Assembly: GCF_012927165.1 (NCBI RefSeq)
Contig: NZ_JABBGA010000020.1
Location: 1 to 64,000, forward strand
Reading direction: 5' to 3'
Length of the DNA: 64,000 nt
DNA from: Zoogloea dura
GTDB lineage: Bacteria > Pseudomonadota > Gammaproteobacteria > Burkholderiales > Rhodocyclaceae
Each line of letters begins with the position of its first letter. Within the stretch, counting starts at the first letter, position 1. Shown piece by piece: positions 1 through 9,178 of the stretch. Position numbers and translations under genes: made by a program. The notes below the pieces were generated by a model that saw nothing but the letters and a program-made list of their open reading frames with translations, had not been told where the DNA came from and made no database searches.

Positions 1-1001
1 GGCCAACGGCTGGAGCACGGCGGATAGCGGTGTGAGCTACACCAAGGCCGGCACCTACGGTACGGCCACCTTCACGGTGGCGAGCGGCGAGGTGGCTTAC
101 GCCCTGGACGACGCCGACAGCGACACCCAGGCCCTGGCGGCCGGGGCCAGCGTGACGGACAGCTTCAGCGTGCAGGTGAGCGACGGCAGCGCCACGGCCT
201 CCGTGGCAGCGGTGTTCCAGATCAGCGGCAGCAACGACACCCCGACGGTGACGGCCGGCACGCCGACTGCCACCCTGGTGGAAGCCGGTGGCGTGTCCAA
301 CGGCACGGCGGGCACCGCATCGAGCACGATCAGCCTGAGCAAGGGCGACCTGGACGGCACGGCCGAGTGGGACAGCGCCTGGCTGCTGGCCAACGGCTGG
401 AGCACGGCGGATAGCGGTGTGAGCTACACCAAGGCCGGCACCTACGGCACGGCCACCTTCACAGTGGCGAGTGGGCAAGTCGCTTACGCCCTGGACGACG
501 CCGACAGCGACACCCAGGCCCTGGCGGCCGGGGCCAGCGTGACGGACAGCTTCAGCGTGCAGGTGAGCGACGGCAGCGCCACGGCCTCCGTGGCAGCGGT
601 GTTCCAGATCAGCGGCAGCAACGACACCCCGACGGTGACGGCCGGCACGCCGACCGCCACCCTGGTGGAAGCCGGCGGCGTGTCCAACGGCACGGCGGGC
701 ACCGCATCGAGCACGATCAGCCTGAGCAAGGGCGACCTGGACGGCACGGCCGAGTGGGACAGCGCCTGGCTGCTGGCCAACGGCTGGAGCACGGCGGACG
801 CCGGCCTCACCTACACCAAGGCCGGCACCTACGGCACGGCCACCTTCACAGTGGCGAGCGGGCAAGTCGTTTACGCCCTGGGCGACGCCGACAGCGACAC
901 CCAGGCCCTGGCGGCCGGGGCCAGCGTGACGGACAGCTTCAGCGTGCAGGTGAGCGACGGCAGCGCCACGGCCTCCGTGGCGGCAGTGTTCCAGATCAGC
1001 G
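1..1001 (+). repeat. Tandem 387-bp coding repeats (129 aa) in adhesin
   Basis: The unit beginning GGCCAACGGCTGGAGCACG recurs at positions 1, 388 and 775, giving an exact period of 387 bp (129 codons). The copies are almost identical at the DNA level. The third unit diverges at a short stretch around 796-815, and the repetition ends near 1001, where the AGCAACGAC of copies one and two is replaced by CGCAATGAT. The first copy is cut by the window edge, so more copies probably lie upstream. Near-identity including synonymous positions points to recent duplication or gene conversion, and the array could collapse in short-read assemblies. Confidence 0.95.
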
Positions 1002-2857
1002 GCCGCAATGATGCGCCGCTGCCTGCGGACGACTCCGCCTCAGTGACCGCAGGTGCTGCTGATGCGACGGGCAATGTGCTCGGCAACGATGCCGATCATG
1101 ACTCCGGCGATACCCGGGCGGTGTCGGCGATTCTGGCCGGCGCTGCGGGTACCCCGGCCCCTGTGGCTGGCGGTAGCACCAGCGAGAGCGCCGCGACCAC
1201 TGTGACGGGCCTGTATGGTCAGTTGCTGATCGGTGCGGACGGCAGCTACCGCTACGTGCTGGATGGCAACAACGCGGCGGTGAAGGCGCTGACGGCCGGC
1301 GGCGCCACCCTGAGCGACGTGTTTACCTACACGGTCAGCGACGGGCAGGGCGCGACGGCGGAGGCCGTCCTCACCGTCACCATCCATGGCGACGATGATG
1401 CACCGACGGTGGGGGGCGAAGTGGCACCCCAGGCTGCCAGCCAGGATGTGCCGTTCAGCTTTACCGTTCCGGAAGCGACCTTCATCGATCCGGATGGTGG
1501 CGACACGCTGATCTACCGGGCCACCCTGGACGACGGCAGTCCCCTGCCGGCATGGTTGCTCTTCGATCCCCTCACCCGGACCTTCAGCGGTACGCCGGGC
1601 AACGGTGACGTGGGAGTCCTGCAGATCCGCCTGACCGCCACCGACGGAGGTGGCGCAGAGGCGGCCACCCGCTTCGGCCTGAGCGTCGCCAACGTGGACG
1701 ACGCGCCGACCGGCGAGGTGAGTGTTGCCGGCGGCCTGCAGCCTGGAGCGATCCTTACCGCCTCCAACACCCTGGCCGACCCCGATGGCCTGGGCGAGGT
1801 GGGCTATCAATGGCAGGTGAGTGACGGCCAGGGCGGCTGGACCAATATTCCGGGCGCCAGCGGCGTCACGCTGTCCGTGGGTGGAGACCTGATCGGTCAG
1901 CAGGTGCGCGTGGTGGCCAGCTACACAGACGGGCGTGGCACGGCCACAGCGGTTGCCAGTGCGGCGAGCGGCACGATCGTGCCCCTGCCGCCGGTGCTCC
2001 CGCCGGTGCTTCCGCCGCTGCCTCCAGCACCTCCGCTCGCACCGCCGAGCCAAGCCTTGCCGGGCGCCGGGGATACGCCGACGCCGGTGACGGGTGGCCA
2101 ATCCACCTTCCTGTCCGCCTCGGGCGAATCCTCCCTGGGAGGGGGCGTCGGTGGCTTCGGCGGCGCCGGAAGCTCAGCCGGCGGTGGCCTGGGTGGCAGC
2201 GCGGGTGGCAGCGCGGGTGGCGGCTTCGGCGGCGGTCTTGGCGGCGGCTTCGGTGGCGGTCTTGGCGGTGCCGGCGGCAGTGGCGGCAGTGGCGGCCTTG
2301 GCGGTACGGGAAGCGGATCCAGCGGTGCCGAGCGTGGCCTCGGCACGGGCGGCTTGCCGCCGGAAACCACCGGTGGCAGCGGCTTCCACATTGCCGTGAT
2401 GGCAGGGGGCAGTTCCAGCAGTGATGGCCTGGCACTGGGCCGCGGGATCGGCAACGCGGATGTCCGGGTTGGCACGAGCACCAGCCTTGGCATTCCGGTG
2501 GATGCATTCGTGCATACCGATCCGACCGCCCAGGTGAGCTTGAGTGCGACGCTTGTCAATGGCCAGGCGCTCCCGGGATGGGTGCGTTTCGACGCGCGCG
2601 CCGGGACTTTCACGGTGGCGCCGCCGCCGGGGCAGGATAGGGATCTGGTGATCCGCGTCGTGGCCCGCGACAACCAGGGGCGGGAAGTCACCTCCGTGTT
2701 CACCATCCGGGTCGGCAAGGCGGCGCCACGTGCAATGCTGGAAGGGCGCCCCGGCCTGTCGGAGCAGTTGCGCATGGCAGGGCGCCCGCTGGGGCTGGCG
2801 GAGCGGCTGGTGACGCTGGCCCGTGATGTCCAGGCCGCCCAGCGGTCCCGCTCATGA
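2..2857 (+). CDS. C-terminal part of giant VCBS/cadherin-like repeat adhesin (5' partial)
   Basis: The frame is open from the window edge, so only the last ~951 residues are visible. Order of parts: three 129-residue repeats (to nt ~1001), each rich in small residues and Asp and ending ISGSNDTP, typical of bacterial Ig-like/VCBS adhesin modules; a VCBS-type domain (nt ~1020-1400, with GNVLGND, GADGSYRY and DVFTYTVSDG); a cadherin/dystroglycan-like domain (nt ~1405-1710, with LPAWL and FSGTP); an Ig-like module (nt ~1715-1970); a Pro-rich linker (nt ~1980-2060); a very Gly-rich stretch (nt ~2136-2330); a second cadherin-like module (LPGWVRFD); and a basic C-terminus. I see no RTX nonapeptide array and no LPXTG or PEP-type anchor. 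It is most likely a secreted or surface adhesin. The following adaptor gene overlaps it by 4 bp, so the two are co-translated. The exact ligand is unknown. Confidence 0.85.
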   Translation, partial: ANGWSTADSGVSYTKAGTYGTATFTVASGEVAYALDDADSDTQALAAGASVTDSFSVQVSDGSATASVAAVFQISGSNDTPTVTAGTPTATLVEAGGVSNGTAGTASSTISLSKGDLDGTAEWDSAWLLANGWSTADSGVSYTKAGTYGTATFTVASGQVAYALDDADSDTQALAAGASVTDSFSVQVSDGSATASVAAVFQISGSNDTPTVTAGTPTATLVEAGGVSNGTAGTASSTISLSKGDLDGTAEWDSAWLLANGWSTADAGLTYTKAGTYGTATFTVASGQVVYALGDADSDTQALAAGASVTDSFSVQVSDGSATASVAAVFQISGRNDAPLPADDSASVTAGAADATGNVLGNDADHDSGDTRAVSAILAGAAGTPAPVAGGSTSESAATTVTGLYGQLLIGADGSYRYVLDGNNAAVKALTAGGATLSDVFTYTVSDGQGATAEAVLTVTIHGDDDAPTVGGEVAPQAASQDVPFSFTVPEATFIDPDGGDTLIYRATLDDGSPLPAWLLFDPLTRTFSGTPGNGDVGVLQIRLTATDGGGAEAATRFGLSVANVDDAPTGEVSVAGGLQPGAILTASNTLADPDGLGEVGYQWQVSDGQGGWTNIPGASGVTLSVGGDLIGQQVRVVASYTDGRGTATAVASAASGTIVPLPPVLPPVLPPLPPAPPLAPPSQALPGAGDTPTPVTGGQSTFLSASGESSLGGGVGGFGGAGSSAGGGLGGSAGGSAGGGFGGGLGGGFGGGLGGAGGSGGSGGLGGTGSGSSGAERGLGTGGLPPETTGGSGFHIAVMAGGSSSSDGLALGRGIGNADVRVGTSTSLGIPVDAFVHTDPTAQVSLSATLVNGQALPGWVRFDARAGTFTVAPPPGQDRDLVIRVVARDNQGREVTSVFTIRVGKAAPRAMLEGRPGLSEQLRMAGRPLGLAERLVTLARDVQAAQRSRS

Positions 2858-4242
2858 CGGATCTGGCGACGCCGGCCCAGGCGGCCAGCCCGCTGCTGCT
2901 GTTGCTCGACCTCGCCCATCGGGCCCGGGATGCCTCGGGTCCCGATGAGCTGGCCTTCATGCTGATGAACGACAGCCGCGTGCTGGCGCCCTACCGGCAG
3001 GCCGCCCTGTGGTTCGAGGCGAGCGGCATCCGGGCCTTGTCGGGGGTGATGCAGCCGGAAGCCAATGCCCCTTACGCCCTGTGGCTCGAGCAGGTGTGCC
3101 GGGCGCTGGCCAAGGCACCCGACAGTGCGCTGCCGCGCCGGCTGACGGCGGACGACCTGCCCGCCGGGTTGGCGCTCGAATGGCAGGAGTGGCTGCCTGC
3201 CGAAGCCTTGTGGGTGCCGTTTGCCGCAAGTCCTTCCCATCCTGGGAGCAGCGTCGGCGGCTTCCTGGTGGCGGGCGAGGCGCCTTTCTCCGACGATGCC
3301 ATCGCCTTGTTCGCCGAGTGGGGCCAGATCTGGCGTCACGCCTGGCTGGCCTGTTTCCGTCCTTCCCTGTGGTCGCCGGGGCAGTGGCGCCAGGCGCTGC
3401 AGTCCTGGCGCCAGCGCAATGCCCGGCTGCCCTGGTGGAAACGCCGGCCGAACCAGCTGGCCCTCGCCCTGGCCCTGCTCCTGCTCGTGCCGGTGCGCCT
3501 GACGGTGCTGGCCCAGGGCGAACTCGTGCCGGCCCGTCCGGCCGTCATCCGGGCGCCGCTCGACGGGGTGATCGGCCAGTTCCAGGTGCGTCCGAACGAG
3601 CTGGTGAAGGCCGGCCAGGTCTTGTTCAGCTTTGACGATGCGCCCATTTCCAGCCGCCTCGAGGTGGCGCGCCAGGCCCTCGCGACGGCGGAGGTCGAGT
3701 ACCGTCAGTTTGCGCAGATGGCGCTCTCCGATGTCCGCTCCAAGGGGCAGCTGGCCGTGCTCCTGGGCAAGATCGGCGAGAAGCGTGCCGAGGCCGAGTT
3801 CCTGGCGAGCCAGTTCGAGCGTTCCAGGGTGCTGGCGCCCCGCGACGGCGTGGTGCTCTTCGACGACCCCTCCGAGTGGATCGGCCGCCCGGTGCAGACC
3901 GGCGAGCGGGTGATGCGGGTGGCCGATCCTCAGGACGTGGAGATCGAGGCCTGGATCCCCATCGGCGACGCCATTCCCCTGGCCGAGGGCGCCGCGGTGA
4001 GCCTCTACCTGGCGGCCAATCCCTTCTCGGCGGTGCCCGGCACGCTGCGCTACCTCAACCATGACGCGACCCTCCGGCCCGACGGCAGCTATGCCTACCG
4101 GGCCCGCGCCGCCCTCCAGGCACCGGCCGGGCAGCGTGTGGGCCTCAAGGGCACGGCCAAGCTGCATGGCGACTGGGTGCCGCTCGGCTACTGGATCCTG
4201 CGTCGTCCGCTGGCCAGCATCCGGCAATACCTGGCGATCTGA
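2854..4242 (+). CDS. HlyD-family membrane-fusion adaptor with cytoplasmic GAF-like N-terminus
   Basis: 462 residues. The first ~165 residues are soluble and resemble a GAF-like sensor or scaffold region. One transmembrane helix follows (about 201-219, LALALALLLLVPV). A split lipoyl/barrel-sandwich domain comes next (about 226-262 and a return half with VLAPRDGVVLF near 330), with a short coiled-coil hairpin between, and then a beta-barrel domain. This is the layout of HlyD/EmrA adaptors, which bridge an inner-membrane pump and an outer-membrane channel, although the N-terminal domain is unusually long. The ATGA start overlaps the adhesin stop and the gene ends 1 bp into the M50 gene, so all three form one operon. 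The inferred role is export or surface delivery of the upstream adhesin. No ABC ATPase is seen in this window. Confidence 0.8.
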   Translation: MTDLATPAQAASPLLLLLDLAHRARDASGPDELAFMLMNDSRVLAPYRQAALWFEASGIRALSGVMQPEANAPYALWLEQVCRALAKAPDSALPRRLTADDLPAGLALEWQEWLPAEALWVPFAASPSHPGSSVGGFLVAGEAPFSDDAIALFAEWGQIWRHAWLACFRPSLWSPGQWRQALQSWRQRNARLPWWKRRPNQLALALALLLLVPVRLTVLAQGELVPARPAVIRAPLDGVIGQFQVRPNELVKAGQVLFSFDDAPISSRLEVARQALATAEVEYRQFAQMALSDVRSKGQLAVLLGKIGEKRAEAEFLASQFERSRVLAPRDGVVLFDDPSEWIGRPVQTGERVMRVADPQDVEIEAWIPIGDAIPLAEGAAVSLYLAANPFSAVPGTLRYLNHDATLRPDGSYAYRARAALQAPAGQRVGLKGTAKLHGDWVPLGYWILRRPLASIRQYLAI

Positions 4243-6347
4243 TGAGCGCCATCCGCCTGCCCGCGTTGCGCGAGGAGCTCGCCCTGCTGCCCGGTCCGCG
4301 CCTGCCCGACGGGCAGCCGACGTGGACGCTGCACGATCCGGTGCGCAACCTGTTCTTCCAGATCGACTGGCCGAGCTTCGAGATCCTGCGCCGCTGGCTG
4401 TGGGGCGAGCCGGCGGCGATCGTCGGCGACATCGAGGCGGAGACCACCCTGCAGGTCGGGCCGCAGGATGTGGAGGCCATGCTGCAGTTCCTGCAGCACA
4501 ACCAGTTGCTTCAGGTGCAGCCGGGCACGGCCCCGCAGCTGGCCGAGGCGCTGCGCCGGCGGCGCGGCGGGCTGGGGCGCTGGCTGCTCCACAACTACCT
4601 GTTCTTCCGCATTCCGCTGGTCCGTCCGGATCGCTGGCTCGGGCGCTGGGCCGGGCGCCTGGACTTCCTGTTCGGCAGGGCCTTCCTGCAGCTGAGCGTG
4701 CTCGCCGGGGTGTTCGGGCTGGTCAATGTCTATCGGGCCTGGGATCAATTCTCGGCGACGCTGGTGGACATGCTGAGCTGGGACGGCATGCTGGCCTACG
4801 GTGCCACCCTGTTGGTGGTGAAGACCCTCCACGAGCTGGGGCATGGCTTCACCGCCAAGCGCTTCGGCTGCCGGGTGCCGACCATGGGCATGGCCTTCCT
4901 GGTGCTGTGGCCGGTGGCCTACACGGATACCAACGAGGTCTGGAAGCTGACCCGGCGTGATCAGCGCCTGAAGGTCGCCGGCGCGGGCATCGCCACCGAG
5001 CTGATCATCGCCGCCTGGGCCACCCTGGCCTGGGCCTGGCTGCCGGAGGGCATCCCCAAGTCGGTGGCCTTCATGCTGTCCACCACCACCTGGGTGTCCA
5101 CGGTGCTCATCAACGCCAGCCCCTTCATGCGCTTCGACGGCTACTTCCTGCTGGCCGATGCGCTGCAGATGCCCAACCTGCATGCCCGCGCCTTTGCCAT
5201 GGCGCGCTGGGACCTGCGCGAGCGCCTGTTCGCCCTGGGCGAGGCGCCGCCGGAGCACCTGGCCCGGCCGCGGGCGCTCGGCCTGATCGTGTTCGCCTGG
5301 CTCACCTGGTTGTACCGCCTGTCGGTGTTTCTCGGCATTGCGGTGCTGGTGTATCACTTCTTCATCAAGGCGGTGGGGATATTCCTGTTCATGGTGGAGA
5401 TCGTCTGGTTCGTGACCTTGCCTGTATTGAGTGAATTCCGGGCCTGGCGGGAGCGTGCCGCGGCCATCCGCAGCAGTCGGCGGGCGCGCCGCAGCCTGGG
5501 CATCCTGGTGCTCCTGCTGATGCTCTTCGTGCTGCCCTGGCCGGGGCGGGTGAGCAGCAGCGGCCTGCTCCAGCCCCGCGAGCAACTGCCCATCTATGCG
5601 CCGGAGCATGCGCGCGTGGCGGCCCTCCACTTCGCCAACGGTGCCCGGGTGCCGGCCGGCGCCGTGCTGATGGCCCTCGAGTCGCCCCAGCTGGCGGCCC
5701 GCCAGGAGGAGAGCGGGGCCCGTCGCGAGCGCCTGTCCTGGCAGTCGGCGGCGGCGGGGTTCGATCCGGAGACGCGCAAGGACTGGCAGGTGCTCGACCA
5801 GCAGCTCGGCACGGCCCGCGCCGAGCGCGACACCATCGCCGCCGATGCCGCCCGCTATGCCCCCGTGGCGCCCTACGACGGCGTGTTGCGGGACGTGGAC
5901 CCCGACCTCCGGGTGGGCGACTGGGTGGCCCATCGGGAGCTGCTCGGCCGCCTGGTGCGCGTCGGCCCCCAGCAGGTGGTGACCTATGTGGACGACGAGG
6001 ATGTGCAGCGCATCGCCGTGGGCAACCGGGCCGTGCTCAGCCTCGATGGCGGCGACGGGGGGATGCTGAGCCTCAAGGTGGCGAGCATCGACCAGGATGC
6101 CTCGCGCACGCTGCAGGAGCCCGAGCTGGCGAGCCAGTTCGGCGGGCACCTGCTGGTCCGTGAGAAGGCCGGCGTGCTCTATCCCGAGCGGGCGGTGTAT
6201 CGCGTGGTGCTGGACGTGAGCGATGACAAGGGCAGCGACCAGCACGCCTGGCGTGGCCATCTCAGCATCGCCGCCCGCTGGGAGGCCCCCGGCCTGCGCT
6301 TCCTGCGCACGGCGCTGAGCGTCTTCTGGCGGGAGATGGGCTTCTAG
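4242..6347 (+). CDS. Site-2-protease-like (peptidase M50) / HlyD fusion membrane protein
   Basis: 701 residues. A soluble N-terminal ~110 residues is followed by a polytopic membrane part carrying HELGH (197-201), the zinc-binding HExxH of M50 proteases. The second M50 signature comes later as NASPFMRFDGY, whose Asp is the usual third zinc ligand. More helices follow. After about residue 415 a last helix leads into a periplasmic barrel-sandwich region (YAPEHARVAALHF; YAPVAPYDGVL) like a HlyD adaptor. The fusion of an intramembrane protease core to an adaptor domain is known from proteins encoded beside HlyD genes and large surface proteins. Its job is not established, and I infer that it works with the overlapping adaptor in processing or exporting the adhesin. 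The start overlaps the previous stop (TGATG). Confidence 0.8.
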   Translation: MSAIRLPALREELALLPGPRLPDGQPTWTLHDPVRNLFFQIDWPSFEILRRWLWGEPAAIVGDIEAETTLQVGPQDVEAMLQFLQHNQLLQVQPGTAPQLAEALRRRRGGLGRWLLHNYLFFRIPLVRPDRWLGRWAGRLDFLFGRAFLQLSVLAGVFGLVNVYRAWDQFSATLVDMLSWDGMLAYGATLLVVKTLHELGHGFTAKRFGCRVPTMGMAFLVLWPVAYTDTNEVWKLTRRDQRLKVAGAGIATELIIAAWATLAWAWLPEGIPKSVAFMLSTTTWVSTVLINASPFMRFDGYFLLADALQMPNLHARAFAMARWDLRERLFALGEAPPEHLARPRALGLIVFAWLTWLYRLSVFLGIAVLVYHFFIKAVGIFLFMVEIVWFVTLPVLSEFRAWRERAAAIRSSRRARRSLGILVLLLMLFVLPWPGRVSSSGLLQPREQLPIYAPEHARVAALHFANGARVPAGAVLMALESPQLAARQEESGARRERLSWQSAAAGFDPETRKDWQVLDQQLGTARAERDTIAADAARYAPVAPYDGVLRDVDPDLRVGDWVAHRELLGRLVRVGPQQVVTYVDDEDVQRIAVGNRAVLSLDGGDGGMLSLKVASIDQDASRTLQEPELASQFGGHLLVREKAGVLYPERAVYRVVLDVSDDKGSDQHAWRGHLSIAARWEAPGLRFLRTALSVFWREMGF

Positions 6348-6430
6348 CTCCCGAACTACTTCCGAAGGAGGAGGGACAGGGCGGGAGGCCCGGGCTAAGC
6401 TCCGCCAACACCCAACGGAGCGCCTCCGCC

Positions 6431-6760
6431 ATGCCCTACCTGTTCCTTGCCCTTGCCATCGTCTGCGAAGTCTTCGCCACCTCAGCCCTGAAGGCGTGTG
6501 ACGGCTTCACCCGCCTCGCGCCGAGCATCATGGTGGTGTGCGGCTACGCCGCGGCCTTCTTCTTCCTGTCCCTGGCGCTGCGCCATGTCTCCATCGGCGT
6601 GGCCTACGCCATCTGGTCCGGCGCGGGCATCGTGCTGATCAGCCTGGCGGCGTGGCTGGTCTACGGCCAGCGCCTGGATGTGCCGGCCATGCTCGGCATG
6701 GGCATGATCGTCGCCGGGGTGGCGGTGATCCAGCTGTTCTCCCGCGCCACGCAGGCCTGA
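6431..6760 (+). CDS. SMR-family multidrug efflux protein, EmrE-like
   Basis: 109 residues and four hydrophobic helices, the standard size of small multidrug resistance transporters, which act as inner-membrane dimers exchanging cationic drugs for protons. The essential membrane-embedded glutamate is present (Glu13 in CEVFATS, equivalent to EmrE Glu14). The EmrE core YAIWSGAGIVLIS (59-71) is almost intact, with Tyr59 and Trp62 at the substrate-binding positions, and GQRLD follows. This fits the EmrE/Qac drug-pump branch better than the SugE/Gdx guanidinium branch. It stands alone, 83 bp after the M50 gene, and is probably its own transcription unit. Confidence 0.93.
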   Translation: MPYLFLALAIVCEVFATSALKACDGFTRLAPSIMVVCGYAAAFFFLSLALRHVSIGVAYAIWSGAGIVLISLAAWLVYGQRLDVPAMLGMGMIVAGVAVIQLFSRATQA

Positions 6761-7972
6761 GCGGAGCGTGGATGGCTCATCACGGATGCGGGTGATGATC
6801 GTCCGGCAAGCCCACCCTTGGCGCCGACTCCGTACGGCCACCGCGCCGAACACTGTGCTGCGTTACGGGCAGAGTCCGCTGTTGCTCTTGTAATGGTCTT
6901 GCTGGGCTTTACTGGGGGGCTTTCCTTTTTTCCGCCTTGAATTGGCCGGGAATTTCCCACGGCCGGGTTTGCACACCCGGCCGGCTACGGCGGCGCGGAG
7001 CAGTGCTCCGCGAAACCCCGCCTCCGCCCCCGGCGGGCGACCTTCTTTCTTGCTTCGCCAAGAAAGAAGGCAAAGAAGGCGACCCGCCTCCCCGGTCATT
7101 CGCTTGCGCGAATGACTGCCCTGCGCTGCTCACGGCAGGCGGCCGGCGCGGAACTCGCCCTGCGGGCTCAGACAGCCGCGCCGGACTACCCCGCCTGCCG
7201 TTCCGCTGCTCGGCGGGTCGGAACGGGCTTTTCGCAAACACCGCGCGTTTGCTGAAGCAGGGCGTGATGATCAACGCACAAGCAAAGCCCCAGCGTCTAG
7301 CATCCACCGGATTTTCCCAGAGGCTCGGTGCTTGTTGAAAGCCCGTTCTGACCCGCCGAGCAGCGCAGCAGCGGGCGGGGAAGTCCGGCGCGGCTGTCTG
7401 AGGAGGCGCAGCCGACGAGTTCCGCGCCGGCCGCCCGATGCGAGCAGCGCAGGGGAGTCGTCCGCTACGCGGACGACCGGGGAAGCCGGGTCGCCTTTCT
7501 TTCCCCCTTTCTTTGGCGACGCAAAGAAAGGGGTCGCCCGCCGGGGCGAACTCCCGGCCAACTCAACGCGGAACAACGGAAAGCCGCCCAGTAAAAAGCT
7601 CAAGCACAAGAACACTGACCGAGCCCCTCCCATACCATCAGCCGCCGCGCCGATGCCACAGGCAGCCGCGCCGATGCCATCCGCTGCTGCCGCTTCAACA
7701 CAGCTGGCCGGAATCGTGTTGATTTCCCCGCAGCGCATGCCATCAGCCACCCCGCCAAAGCCATGAACACGGCTTCCTGAGCCTGGCGCGGGTCTTGCAT
7801 TGACACACGTATCCGTGCGCTTGCTCACGCCATTCATGCGAATTGCGGAAATTGGTGTCCACTTTCGGTGCATCCCGGCCGTTGAGAGTGAAAACCCGCC
7901 GCGCCATGCACAGCATGCGAAGCCCCAACGGGAAACCCCTGAATCGACAGAGAGTGCGTAAGCAACCCGACC
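6761..7972. other. 1.2-kb non-coding interval holding inverted-repeat element copy A
   Basis: No credible gene lies here. Open frames in this interval are by-products of the inverted-repeat element at 6907-7595. Between 7620 and 7700 there is a short imperfect duplication of a GCCGCGCCGATGCCA-type unit. The rest, 7700-7972, shows nothing recognisable beyond the upstream region of the amidotransferase gene. Confidence 0.7.
6907..7595. repeat. Long inverted-repeat element, copy A (loop orientation 1)
   Basis: A ~690-bp imperfect palindrome. The left edge TTTACTGGGGGGCTTTCC is mirrored by GGAAAGCCGCCCAGTAAA at the right edge. Both arms carry a nested hairpin around the boxes TTCGCCAAGAAAG (left) and CTTTGGCGACGCAAAG (right), followed by short palindromes such as GTCCGCTACGCGGAC. 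The central non-palindromic loop spans about 7225-7345, between GGGCTTTT and AAAGCCCG. The left arm has an extra ~70-bp GC-rich insertion near 6960-7030 that contains its own hairpin. Two more copies lie at 13901-14523 and 37001-37440. There is no transposase inside, so this is a dispersed non-autonomous intergenic element of unknown function. Confidence 0.85.
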
Positions 7973-8794
7973 ATGTGCCAGCTCCTCGGTCTCAACAGCA
8001 ATCTGCCCACTGACATCTGCGCGTCGTTTTCCGGCTTCCGGGCACGCGGCGGGCGTACCGACGAGCACGCCGATGGCTGGGGCATCGCCTTCTTCGAGGA
8101 CGGCGGGCTGCGCATCCTCAATGAACCCCATCCGTCGTGCCAGTCGCAGCTGGCCGGAATGGTGGCGGAGCATCCCTTCCAGGCCACCAACATCGTGGCG
8201 CACATCCGCAAGGCCACGGTGGGCACGGTGCGCCTGGAGAACACCCATCCCTTCTCGCGCACGCTGTGGGGCCGCCCCTGGGTGTTTGCCCACAACGGCA
8301 CCCTGGTGGACTTCGTCCCGCGCCTGGAGGGGGATTTCCGGCCCCGGGGCTGCACCGACAGCGAGCGGGCCTTCTGCTGGCTGATGGACGGCCTGCAGAG
8401 CCGCTTTGGCGATGTGCGCCCGGACTTCGACACCCTCTTCGCGTGGCTGCGCGAGGCGGCGGTGACCCTCAGCCACTATGGGGTGATCAACTTCCTGCTG
8501 TCGGACGGCGAGCTGATGCTGGCCCACTGCTCGACGCGGCTCAGCCACGTGCTGCGCCAGGCGCCGTTCAGCCGGCGCGTGCGGCTGGTGGATACCGACG
8601 AGGACTGCGACCTCGGCCAGGGCGTGGACCCGGCCACCCGCAGCGTGGTGCTCACCACCGTTCCCCTGACCCACGACGAAGCCTGGGTCGGCATGCCGGC
8701 AGGCAGCCTGTGGGGCTTCCGCGACGGCCGCGTGCTGGCCACCGTGCCCACGGTGGCCGGGCAGGTGAGGCAGCCGGCCGAAGCCTGCGCCTGA
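7973..8794 (+). CDS. Class II glutamine amidotransferase, YafJ-like
   Basis: 273 residues. The second residue is cysteine (MCQLLGLN), which becomes the N-terminal nucleophile of Ntn-type glutaminases. The usual glutaminase-domain motifs follow: HADGWGIAFF, then HIRKATVG, then FAHNGTL. The length fits the stand-alone YafJ/YafJ-like group, which consists only of a glutaminase domain. The acceptor of the released ammonia is not known for this group. The gene stands alone and converges on the minus-strand unit ending at 8807, with only 12 bp between stops. Confidence 0.88.
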   Translation: MCQLLGLNSNLPTDICASFSGFRARGGRTDEHADGWGIAFFEDGGLRILNEPHPSCQSQLAGMVAEHPFQATNIVAHIRKATVGTVRLENTHPFSRTLWGRPWVFAHNGTLVDFVPRLEGDFRPRGCTDSERAFCWLMDGLQSRFGDVRPDFDTLFAWLREAAVTLSHYGVINFLLSDGELMLAHCSTRLSHVLRQAPFSRRVRLVDTDEDCDLGQGVDPATRSVVLTTVPLTHDEAWVGMPAGSLWGFRDGRVLATVPTVAGQVRQPAEACA

Positions 8795-8806
8795 GCCGGG
8801 CCGGCT

Positions 8807-9160
8807 CTACTTTCCTTCACCAAACCTGGCATCCGCCGCCTTGGCATCGGCGGCGATCCTGTCGTTGATCTCCCGGGCCGCCTGGGCTTCGCCGTTGATG
8901 TACTGGCTGATCAGCTGGCTGGTGGCCTGGATGTCGGCGTTGCCCTCCTTCTGCAGGCAGTCGAGCCAGGCGCGCTGGGCCTGGCGGTAGCCGTTGACGG
9001 CGCCGACGCTCTTGTTGAAGGCGTCGGCGTTCTTCAGCTCGAGGTTCACCGTGGCGGGCCGCGGGCCGCAGGCGTGGCTCCAGACGCCGTTGTCCACCTT
9101 GCCGGCGTGGGCGGGCAGGGTGGCGCTCAGGGTGAGGAGGATGGGCAGCAGGGATTTCAT
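8807..9160 (-). CDS. Small exported protein of unknown function
   Basis: 117 residues with a clear signal peptide (MKSLLPILLTLSATLPAHA, cleavage expected after AHA). The mature protein is hydrophilic and helical and has two cysteines (about residues 31 and 68) that could form a disulfide. It is probably a small periplasmic protein. It lies 18 bp downstream of the RND adaptor gene on the same strand, so it is likely the last gene of that operon. I do not recognise the family. A role linked to the pump is only a guess from position. Confidence 0.7.
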   Translation of the reverse strand: MKSLLPILLTLSATLPAHAGKVDNGVWSHACGPRPATVNLELKNADAFNKSVGAVNGYRQAQRAWLDCLQKEGNADIQATSQLISQYINGEAQAAREINDRIAADAKAADARFGEGK

Positions 9161-9178
9161 GGGGGTGGGCTCCTGGGG

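Noticed and set aside
1..1001. CRISPR array
   Set aside because: The direct repeats are 387 bp, coding and contiguous without spacers; no cas gene is in the window. No other regularly spaced short repeats were found.
7620..7700. Short duplicated GCCGCGCCGATGCCA-type units as a regulatory array
   Set aside because: Only two to three imperfect units in a low-complexity Gly/Ala-codon-like stretch; not enough to support a site.
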